Both the position numbers and the translations under genes were made by a program. Under the pieces are notes generated by a model. That model saw only the letters and a list, made by a program, of their open reading frames with translations, ran no database searches and was not told the origin of the DNA. 5,406 nt of DNA from an uncultured Flavobacteriales bacterium. GTDB taxonomy: Bacteria; Bacteroidota; Bacteroidia; Flavobacteriales_D; Sanyastnellaceae. Below are positions 1 through 5,406 of the stretch, piece by piece (the first letter of the stretch is position 1; each line of letters begins with the position of its first letter). The stretch lies in assembly GCA_937897625.1 (NCBI GenBank), contig CALCNZ010000167.1:1-5406 (forward strand), written 5' to 3'.

Positions 1-405
1 AATGTTTTTTCGAATAACCTGATGAGTATTCGTTTTCATAGTTTTTCGTTTGTTCTATTTGAATCGGGTCTTGTATTAATGGCCGTTAGCGCAATAAATT
101 ATTTTGGTAAGAAATGGAATGAAACAATTTCAGGAGCAAAAATTATTGGCTGGATTGATCGGTTTTCTTCTTCAAAATACACCTTGTACTTTTTTGTTTG
201 TTTGGAAACAGGTATTCTCTGGTCATTGGTGAAGGGAGGAAACCAAGCACGCATTTATTGGTTTAAATCCATTTACATTTTAATCCCAACTTCAATAGCC
301 ATGTTGGCTTCATCTTTTCTTCTAGTTCTTTGGTGGAAGAAAAAAGTCACGGACAAAGCACCAGTGGAATGGCTCCTCAAGAACATTTCAGGTTCAAGGA
401 AATGA
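1..405 (+). CDS. C-terminal part of a multi-pass membrane protein, possibly DUF418/acyltransferase-like (5' partial)
   Basis: The frame is open from base 1, with seven codons before the first ATG at 22, and ends at TGA 403-405. The left edge therefore probably cuts the gene, and ATG 22 is probably an internal methionine. About 134 residues are visible. They show three hydrophobic stretches that look like membrane helices: near VLFESGLVLMAVSAINYF, near YTLYFFVCLETGILWSLV, and near YILIPTSIAMLASSFLLVLWW. A basic stretch and the tail APVEWLLKNISG follow. That ending resembles the PLEWLWR-type C-terminus of DUF418/YeiB-like membrane proteins, which are related to membrane acyltransferases. This is recognition from memory of a short region, so the family is tentative and the function unknown. 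The stop overlaps the menC start by ATGA, so the two are probably translated from one message. It does not look like MenA, which one might expect beside menC. It is confidently coding but weakly identified. Confidence 0.75.
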   Translation, partial: NVFSNNLMSIRFHSFSFVLFESGLVLMAVSAINYFGKKWNETISGAKIIGWIDRFSSSKYTLYFFVCLETGILWSLVKGGNQARIYWFKSIYILIPTSIAMLASSFLLVLWWKKKVTDKAPVEWLLKNISGSRK

Positions 406-1397
406 ACTGGAGATATTCGCATCGCGAACTTCAATTTGTTAAACCGGCAAAGACGAGTCGAGATGTCTTGTTTACGCGCGACAGTTGGATTTTGCAGTTA
501 GTCGATTTTAATGGAAATGTTCGGGGGGAAGGCGAAGTTGCTCCTCTGTGGGGTTTAAGTAAAGAGTCGAAGGAAGAGGTTTTGTTCGAGTTGGAGCGAA
601 TTGCTCGTATCGAAAACAGCACTTCAGTTTCTTCAACGGTTTCTTCCGTGCAATGCGCATTAGATGCGGCACTGGCTGGATTCTATTCGAAACAAAAAGA
701 TTTTCCCTTCCTTCCGAAAAATGAATTGAAGAACATTTCAATCAACGGACTCATTTGGATGAATGATATTGAGTCGATGCGCGTGGAGGCGAGAAGGAAA
801 TTCGACCAAGGAAGTAGATGCATTAAGTTGAAAATTGGAGCTTTGAATTTCAACGATGAATTGAATTTGATTCGTGAAATTCGCTCTTGGGGAAATGAAG
901 AAGAGCTCACCATTCGGGTAGATGCCAACGGTGCTTTTCACGCGGAAGAAGCATTGCGTAAATTAGAGCAACTTTCGGAATTCAAATTACACAGCATTGA
1001 GCAACCAATAAAGGCGGGTCAATTAGAGACGATGTTCAAGTTGTGCGCTGAATCGGCTGTTCCCATTGCCTTCGATGAGGAATTAATTGGAAAGACTTCA
1101 ATAGACTTCGAACCATATTTGCAATACGGAAAACCTGCTTACTTGGTCGTGAAACCCTCTTTGCACGGCGGATATGCAGCTGCTGAGAAGTGGAAGTCTT
1201 GGGCCGATAAGCAGGCGATAGGATTTTGGATCACCTCTTCGTTGGAAAGCAATGTTGGGTTGAATCATCTTGCGAATTGGGTATGTAAAATGAAGTTGGA
1301 AGGTGTTCAAGGTTTGGGTACAGGAAGTTTATTCAGCAACAACAGCGAACCCAAATGGAAAGTAGAAGGAGAACTTTTAATTCCAATTGAATCATGA
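402..1397 (+). CDS. menC: o-succinylbenzoate synthase (MenC, enolase superfamily)
   Basis: This cytoplasmic, Mg-dependent enzyme dehydrates SHCHC to o-succinylbenzoate in menaquinone synthesis. The 331-residue product has the enolase-superfamily layout: an N-terminal capping domain (about 1-105), then a barrel. The expected catalytic set is visible: KLK at 142-144 (the second Lys is the usual acid/base), Asp174 in RVDANGA, Glu200 in IEQPI and Asp225 in AFDEE as metal ligands, and Lys251 in VVKPSL. The C-terminal GLGTGSLFSNN (304-314) is typical of Bacteroidota MenC. I chose the ATG at 402, which overlaps the previous stop by ATGA. The product then begins with the family-like MNWRYSHREL...PAKTSR. 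An in-frame ATG at 330 would add 24 residues lying inside the upstream gene, with no family resemblance. AAGGA sits only one base before the ATG, too close to act as a normal Shine-Dalgarno. Some superfamily members also racemise N-acyl amino acids, but menE next door supports the OSB synthase role. Confidence 0.95.
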   Translation: MNWRYSHRELQFVKPAKTSRDVLFTRDSWILQLVDFNGNVRGEGEVAPLWGLSKESKEEVLFELERIARIENSTSVSSTVSSVQCALDAALAGFYSKQKDFPFLPKNELKNISINGLIWMNDIESMRVEARRKFDQGSRCIKLKIGALNFNDELNLIREIRSWGNEEELTIRVDANGAFHAEEALRKLEQLSEFKLHSIEQPIKAGQLETMFKLCAESAVPIAFDEELIGKTSIDFEPYLQYGKPAYLVVKPSLHGGYAAAEKWKSWADKQAIGFWITSSLESNVGLNHLANWVCKMKLEGVQGLGTGSLFSNNSEPKWKVEGELLIPIES

Positions 1398-2347
1398 TTA
1401 ACGAAACTCAATCTGGAAGAGATATGATTTCGGCCTACGCCGAAATTGAAAAAGAATGGCAAAGTTCAGATTTCATTTCGTTTCAAACATCAGGTTCCAC
1501 GGGCACTCCAAAGGAAATAAAATTTTCGAAAGATCAGGTCATTCGTTCTGCGCAACGAACAGCGTCTTTCTTCAACTTAAACAAAAACGCAGAAGTTTTT
1601 TGTGCCTTGCCTCCAATTTATGTTGCTGGAAAAATGATGGCACTTCGTTCAATCATATTGAATTGGAACTTGACTTGGCAGACACCATCGTCTTCACCAA
1701 GCATTGAAAAGCATTTCGATTTTGCAGCGTTCACTTCTCAGCAAGTGTCGAGCATGCTTGAATCTTCTTCAGATTCTTTGAATGAAATTCAACACGTTCT
1801 TCTGGGCGGCGGTCCCCTTTCTGAAAGAGCGCAAGTGCTTTTGAAAAAGGTAAATTCTGAAGTGTGGGAAGGATATGGAATGACAGAGACTCTTACACAT
1901 GTCGCCATGCGGAAAGTGAATAATGGAATTTCGTTTCAGGCATTGAAGGGTGTGACTTTTTTAAAAGGATTGAATGATAATCTAATTGTTGAAGACGCTT
2001 GGTTGGAACTTCCCGCTTTCGAAACAAATGATATTGTTGAATTTGTGGAAGGTGGATTTGTGGTGAAAGGAAGATTGGACAATGTGATTATTTCTGGAGG
2101 AGTGAAAATATTTCCGGAAGAAATTGAACATCTTCTTTCTACAGTCATTCTTCAACCTTTTTATATCACTTCAAGTCAAGACGAAGTGCTCGGACAAAAG
2201 GTCGTGTTGGTTGTTGAAGGAGATACTTCGGACTTCCAATCAGAAAAAATAAATGAATTGAATTTAGGGATTCGAAAGCCTAGAGAAATCATATTGAAAC
2301 CGAAGTTTAATCGAACCGCTAGCGGTAAAATCATTCGAGAATTATGA
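1394..2347 (+). CDS. menE: o-succinylbenzoate-CoA ligase (MenE, short Bacteroidota type)
   Basis: This is an ANL-superfamily adenylating enzyme that activates o-succinylbenzoate with ATP and joins it to CoA, the step after MenC in menaquinone synthesis. Motifs appear in family order across 317 residues: the phosphate-binding loop TSGSTGTPK (32-40), YGMTET (161-166), TND with ribose-binding Asp213, the hinge GRLDNVIISGGVKI (226-239), and the C-terminal ASGK with the catalytic lysine at 312. The protein is much shorter than the roughly 450-490 residues of the E. coli and B. subtilis enzymes. Most of the N-terminal subdomain before the P-loop is absent, as is common in Bacteroidota MenE. The short start is real: an in-frame TGA at 1388-1390 lies two codons upstream, so ATG 1394 is the earliest possible start. 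It overlaps menC by ATGA at one end and rdgB by ATGA at the other. Substrate assignment rests on motifs plus the menC neighbour. Confidence 0.94.
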   Translation: MINETQSGRDMISAYAEIEKEWQSSDFISFQTSGSTGTPKEIKFSKDQVIRSAQRTASFFNLNKNAEVFCALPPIYVAGKMMALRSIILNWNLTWQTPSSSPSIEKHFDFAAFTSQQVSSMLESSSDSLNEIQHVLLGGGPLSERAQVLLKKVNSEVWEGYGMTETLTHVAMRKVNNGISFQALKGVTFLKGLNDNLIVEDAWLELPAFETNDIVEFVEGGFVVKGRLDNVIISGGVKIFPEEIEHLLSTVILQPFYITSSQDEVLGQKVVLVVEGDTSDFQSEKINELNLGIRKPREIILKPKFNRTASGKIIREL

Positions 2348-2922
2348 AGATTGTTTTCGCCTCAGGAAATAAAAATAAATTGCAAGAGATTCAGGCGGCA
2401 TTGCCAATTGGAATTGAGGTGGTTTCTATGCGCGACGTTGGTGTGAACGACGAAATCCCAGAAACGACACGCACATTGGAGGGCAATGCTGAACAAAAAG
2501 CTCGCTTCGTTTTTGAAAAGACGGGGTTGGCATGTTTTTCAGATGACACCGGATTGGAAATAGAATCCCTTCAAGGAAGGCCAGGCGTTGATTCAGCTAT
2601 TTATGCAGGAGAGCCGCGCTCAAACCAACGAAACATTGAAAAGGTGTTGAATGAAATGAAAGGGCAGACCAACAGGAATGCGCAATTCAGATCGGTATTC
2701 TGTTATTGTACAACGGAAGGAACGCATTATTTCGAAGGGATTGTGAAAGGGAAGTTAGGCATTGAAATTCGCGGTGCCGATGGTTTTGGCTACGACGGAA
2801 TCTTTCATCCGGAAGGGAATTCGCGAACCTTTGCAGAAATGACCATTCAAGAAAAGAAATTGTTAAGTCACAGAGCGCAGGCCTTGAAAAAGTTCCTTGA
2901 ATTTATCAAGCACAAGTCATAG
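2344..2922 (+). CDS. rdgB: dITP/XTP pyrophosphatase (RdgB/HAM1 family)
   Basis: This cytoplasmic housekeeping enzyme hydrolyses the non-canonical purine nucleotides (d)ITP and XTP to monophosphates and pyrophosphate, keeping deaminated bases out of DNA and RNA. The 192-residue product is of normal family length. Signature elements are in order: FASGNKNKLQEI at the N-terminus (nucleotide-binding SGNKNK, 7-12), FSDDTGLEIE with catalytic and metal-binding acidic residues at 67-68, GRPGVDSAIYAG (78-89), GADGFGYDGIF (144-154), TFAEM (162-166) and LSHRAQA (174-180). The ATG at 2344 overlaps the menE stop by ATGA. An in-frame TAA at 2326-2328 with no other ATG after it fixes the start. It has no known biochemical link to menaquinone. 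Its place at the end of the menC-menE unit probably means only shared transcription and coupled translation. Confidence 0.96.
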   Translation: MKIVFASGNKNKLQEIQAALPIGIEVVSMRDVGVNDEIPETTRTLEGNAEQKARFVFEKTGLACFSDDTGLEIESLQGRPGVDSAIYAGEPRSNQRNIEKVLNEMKGQTNRNAQFRSVFCYCTTEGTHYFEGIVKGKLGIEIRGADGFGYDGIFHPEGNSRTFAEMTIQEKKLLSHRAQALKKFLEFIKHKS

Positions 2923-2932
2923 CACTTATGTG

Positions 2933-2940
2933 TATTTTTG
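2933..2940 (+). promoter_or_regulatory. Probable Bacteroidota -7 element upstream of accA
   Basis: TATTTTTG matches the Bacteroidota sigma-ABfA -7 consensus TAnnTTTG and sits 18 bases before the accA ATG, in the only gap between rdgB and accA. No TTG (-33 element) lies at the usual 17-23 base spacing, so only half the promoter is supported. If it is used, transcription would begin just downstream and the leader would be very short, roughly 10-15 bases. A transcript starting there would exclude the TTG codon at 2938, which supports ATG 2959 as the accA start. accA may also be reached by read-through from rdgB. Confidence 0.45.
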
Positions 2941-2958
2941 CTTTCCCAAACTGAAACT

Positions 2959-3915
2959 ATGGAAATTTATTTAGAATTTGAATCCCCGATTAAAGAGCTT
3001 CGTCAGCAAATTGAGAAGTTAAGAGAGAGCGAAAAGAAGAATGGGGTAGATGTGCATGCAGCTATTGAAGACTTAGAGCGCGCTGTCATTGAAAAGACCA
3101 ACGAAATTTATTCAAACCTTACCCCATGGCAGCGTGTGTTGGTAAGCCGTCACCCGGAAAGACCGTATACCCTTCAATACATTGAAACAATGACTGAAGG
3201 GACTTGGGTTGAACAGCACGGTGATCGCACCGTGAAGGACGATAAAGCCATGATTGGTGGATTCGGTTCCATTGACGGAAGAAGCATTATGTTCATTGGT
3301 CAGCAAAAAGGAGCGAACACCAAGATGCGTAGCTACCGTAATTTCGGTATGGCCAATCCAGAAGGATACCGCAAGGCTTTGCGTTTAATGAAGCTGGCCG
3401 AAAAGTTCAATAAACCTATAGTAACGCTCATCGATACGCCTGGTGCATTTCCGGGATTAGAAGCGGAAGAACGCGGACAAGGGGAAGCGATCGCAAGAAA
3501 TTTATTTGAAATGATGCGCTTGAAAGTTCCTGTAATCTGCATCATTATTGGTGAAGGGGCCTCAGGCGGAGCATTAGGAATTGGTATTGGAGACCGTGTC
3601 TTAATGCTGGAGAATACGTGGTACTCTGTGATTTCACCTGAGTCTTGTTCGACCATTTTATGGAGAAACACTGATCATAAGATGGAAGCTGCTTCTGCTC
3701 TGAAACTCACAGCAGACGATATGTTTGCGAATAAATTGGTAGATGGAATTATTCGTGAACCACTTGGGGGAGCGCATAACAATCCAGAAGCCGCAACGCA
3801 GCATTTGAAGGAAGCCATAATCAGTGCTTTGAATGAATTAGAGAAATTAGGTGTTGAAGAACGCACGCAGCAACGAATTGAAAAATTTTGTGCCATGGGT
3901 GTGGTTCAACAATAA
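2959..3915 (+). CDS. accA: acetyl-CoA carboxylase carboxyltransferase subunit alpha (AccA)
   Basis: AccA pairs with AccD to form the cytoplasmic carboxyltransferase. This moves the carboxyl group from carboxybiotin on AccB to acetyl-CoA, giving malonyl-CoA for fatty acid synthesis. The 318-residue product has the usual length. It begins with a charged helical N-terminal region (about 5-50) and continues with the crotonase-like core. Hallmarks are HPERPYTLQYIE (65-76), GDR (88-90), IGQQKGANTK (113-122), RNFGMANPEGYRKALR (127-142), IDTPGAFPGLEAEERGQGEA (158-177), GEGASGGALGIGIGD (198-212) and the SVISPESCSTILWR stretch (223-236). AccA itself has no zinc finger, as expected, since that lies in AccD. 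I prefer ATG 2959, which gives the family-like start MEIYLEFESPI. A TTG start at 2938 would add seven unlikely residues. No accD, accB or accC is in view, so the subunits are encoded elsewhere. The leader is A-rich (CTGAAACT) with no Shine-Dalgarno. Confidence 0.97.
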   Translation: MEIYLEFESPIKELRQQIEKLRESEKKNGVDVHAAIEDLERAVIEKTNEIYSNLTPWQRVLVSRHPERPYTLQYIETMTEGTWVEQHGDRTVKDDKAMIGGFGSIDGRSIMFIGQQKGANTKMRSYRNFGMANPEGYRKALRLMKLAEKFNKPIVTLIDTPGAFPGLEAEERGQGEAIARNLFEMMRLKVPVICIIIGEGASGGALGIGIGDRVLMLENTWYSVISPESCSTILWRNTDHKMEAASALKLTADDMFANKLVDGIIREPLGGAHNNPEAATQHLKEAIISALNELEKLGVEERTQQRIEKFCAMGVVQQ

Positions 3916-3929
3916 TTTGAATTTGAGTA

Positions 3930-3959
3930 TTGTAGACTGAATAATTGATTGTAAATTTG
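3930..3959 (+). promoter_or_regulatory. Bacteroidota-type promoter for the lipoprotein gene
   Basis: TTG at 3930-3932, a 19-base spacer and TAAATTTG at 3952-3959 match the Bacteroidota housekeeping promoter pattern TTG-N17-23-TAnnTTTG at both elements. It lies in the 69-base gap between accA and the ATG at 3985, leaving a leader of about 20 bases. That leader ends in an A-rich run (CTGAAAAA) directly before the ATG, a common arrangement in this phylum where Shine-Dalgarno sites are rare. The start position of transcription is inferred. Confidence 0.7.
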
Positions 3960-3984
3960 TGCCCATTATAAATAAGCTGAAAAA

Positions 3985-5387
3985 ATGAAAAAAGGATTTT
4001 CGTCGGTAGTAGTTGCGTTAACAGCGGTTACTCTTCTTTTTCAAGGTTGTGCCGGTCTTGGCTCAATGCAAAAACACATGGAAGAACTTAACTTCAAAGT
4101 GGAACCAAGCCCATTGGAAGTTCACGGTGACTCTGTAAAAGTTACTATTACAGGTAAATTCCCTGAAAAATATTTTGCTAAATCTGTTTCTGCGCAAGCT
4201 ACTCCAGCTATTGTTTGGAACGGTGGAGAAGCAACTTACAAAGTGCAAGAATTCAAAGGAGAAAAAGCAACTGGAAACGGTGAGGTAATTCCTTTCAAAA
4301 CAGGAAAAAGCTTCAAATACACTGCAACGCTTCCATATTCTGCAGGAATGCAGTCATCGAAATTAGAATTGCGTCTCAAGGGTGCGAAGGGAAGCAAAAC
4401 TGCTTCTTTCCCTGCTGTTGAAATTGCGAAAGGTGTGATCACGACTCCTTACTTAATGAAGAGCGATGACAAAGTTATTGGTTCGAAAGATGCGTTGGTT
4501 CGTTCTACAGATAAGACTTTTGAAGCTATCGTTAACTTCGATTTGAACTCATCTGTATTGAAGCCGGCTGAAATGAAAGATGCTGACATTGCTGAATTAC
4601 AAGCGTTGTTAACTTCAATCAGCACCAACCCTAAAATGGTTGTTACTCAAATCGAATTGCAATCGTATGCTTCTCCAGAAGGTGAAATTTTATTGAACGA
4701 CAATCTTGCGGTTGATCGTGCAAAGTCAGGAAATAAAGTAATGGCTGAAGTATTGAAAAAATCAAAGCTTGATGTTCTTTACGGATCATTGGTAAAAGAA
4801 AATCCTAAAGGTGAAGACTGGGATGGTTTCAAAGCAGCTATGGAGAAATCGGCAATCGGAGACCGCGACATTATCGTTCGTATTCTTCAAAGAACGACTG
4901 ACTTAACTGAAAGAGAAACTGAAATCAAAAACATCTCTAAGACCTACACTGAAATCAAAGATTTGATTTTCCCATCGCTTCGTCGTTGCGTTATTCGTGT
5001 TTACTACACAGAGAATGGATACACAGATGCTGAATTAATTTCTTTAGGAAAATCAAACGCTTCAGTATTGAACTACGAAGAATTATTGAAGGCGGCTTCT
5101 TTAATCGAAGACGCAAACGTAAAGGCAGCAATCTACAAAGAGGCTGAAGGAAAAGCAAACGGAGATTATCGCGCTGCAAACAACTTAGGTGTTGTTTATT
5201 ACGGAATGAATAAGTCTGCAGATGCTGCTAAGCAATTCGAAAAAGCATATGGATTGAAGAAGAACGCTGAGACTGCAAACAACCACTGTGTTGCAGTTCG
5301 CTTGAGCGGAGATCGCAAAGGAGCTATGAAGTTGTTCAATGAAAGCGGTTCTGCTGAGAGCAAGTACAACAAAGGTCTTATCCTTAT
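3985..5387 (+). CDS. Lipoprotein with OmpA-like domain and TPR repeats (3' partial)
   Basis: The ATG at 3985 opens a frame that stays open to the window end; 467 full codons are genomic. Residues 1-22 form a lipoprotein signal peptide: MKK, a hydrophobic core, then LLFQGC with Cys22 as lipidation site. The residues after Cys22 (AGLGS) lack the acidic run of the Bacteroidota surface-export signal, so a periplasm-facing anchor is likelier (inference). Residues about 35-170 are beta-rich with no family I can name precisely. Residues about 179-341 resemble an OmpA-like domain: IVNFDLNSSVLKP (182-194), IELQSYASPEG (223-233), DRA (244-246), and a final strand LRRCVIRVYY (332-341) after a long helical insertion. 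Residues about 390-453 look like TPR repeats (RAANNLGVVYYGMNKSADAAKQFEKA). This architecture recurs in Bacteroidota envelope proteins of poorly known role, perhaps anchoring or scaffolding at the cell wall. It has its own strong promoter and C-ending codon bias. The C-terminus is missing. Confidence 0.88.
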
Positions 5388-5406
5388 AGATCGGAAGAGC
5401 ACACGT
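5388..5406. other. Illumina TruSeq adapter remnant (sequencing artefact)
   Basis: The final 19 bases, AGATCGGAAGAGCACACGT, match base for base the start of the Illumina TruSeq read-1 read-through adapter. A chance 19-base match exactly at the sequence end is not credible. The genomic insert therefore ends at 5387. The open frame continues through the adapter and would add DRKSTR, and it also supplies the third base of codon 468. These residues are not biological. The protein up to KYNKGLIL still reads like a TPR region. Confidence 0.97.

Noticed and set aside
330..401. Upstream ATG at 330 (or 369) as an earlier menC start.
   Set aside because: It would overlap the upstream membrane protein gene by 76 bases, and the extra residues have no MenC-like character. 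The ATGA overlap at 402 matches the pattern of the next two genes.
2910..2939. Possible intrinsic terminator after rdgB: CAC-AAGT stem pairing with ACTT-AT-GTG, followed by TATTTTT.
   Set aside because: The stem is only 4 + 3 pairs with a two-base bulge and low GC, and the T-run is the same bases as the accA -7 element. It is too weak to call, though it could cause partial termination.
2938..2958. TTG at 2938 as the accA start.
   Set aside because: It lies inside the likely -7 promoter element and adds seven residues not typical of AccA; ATG 2959 gives the usual N-terminus.
3333..3671. 112-codon open frame on the minus strand opposite accA.
   Set aside because: It lies entirely inside a strongly conserved gene, has no recognisable motif and no promoter or leader of its own; it is a shadow of accA codon use.
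3909..3935. Imperfect inverted repeat CAATA...TATTG just after accA, as a terminator.
   Set aside because: Five AT-rich pairs with a long loop and no T-run; this is expected by chance in such sequence.
1..5387. Search by eye for CRISPR arrays, insertion sequences, tRNA or rRNA genes, and tandem repeats.
   Set aside because: None seen. The genomic part is almost entirely conserved coding sequence with gaps of only 36 and 69 bases.
4991..5402. Minus-strand open frames opposite the lipoprotein gene (4991-5179 and 5199-5402).
   Set aside because: They are antisense to a convincing coding frame, and the second reaches into the adapter sequence; no motif supports them.

Overview
The window is a stretch of a Bacteroidota chromosome, most likely Flavobacteriales or a close relative. 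Three things suggest this. The gene families are the Bacteroidota versions: a short MenE, a MenC with a GLGTGSLFSNN-type tail, and a lipoprotein combining OmpA-like and TPR regions. Both intergenic gaps carry the Bacteroidota -7 promoter element TAnnTTTG. Start codons have A-rich leaders and no convincing Shine-Dalgarno sequence. All genes lie on the + strand and the window is almost fully coding.

Layout. Positions 1-405 hold the C-terminal end of a multi-pass membrane protein cut by the left edge. It overlaps menC (402-1397, o-succinylbenzoate synthase) by ATGA. menC overlaps menE (1394-2347, o-succinylbenzoate-CoA ligase) by ATGA, and menE overlaps rdgB (2344-2922, ITP/XTP pyrophosphatase) by ATGA. 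These four genes look like one translationally coupled unit. After a 36-base gap with a likely -7 element comes accA (2959-3915, acetyl-CoA carboxylase carboxyltransferase alpha subunit). A 69-base gap with a full TTG-N19-TAnnTTTG promoter precedes a large lipoprotein gene at 3985. That gene has a signal peptide, a beta-rich N-terminal region, a modified OmpA-like domain and TPR repeats, and it runs off the right end.

Function. MenC and MenE catalyse consecutive steps of menaquinone synthesis: SHCHC to o-succinylbenzoate (OSB), then OSB to OSB-CoA. RdgB cleans the nucleotide pool of deaminated purines. AccA makes malonyl-CoA together with AccD and the biotin carrier and carboxylase subunits, none of which is in the window. 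The lipoprotein is probably an abundant envelope protein.

The last 19 bases (5388-5406) are not genomic. They match the start of the Illumina TruSeq read-through adapter, so the biological sequence ends at 5387 and the last seven codons of the open frame should not be trusted. I found no mobile element, CRISPR array, RNA gene or new multi-gene system. The most notable points are the adapter at the contig end and the unusual OmpA-like domain of the lipoprotein.
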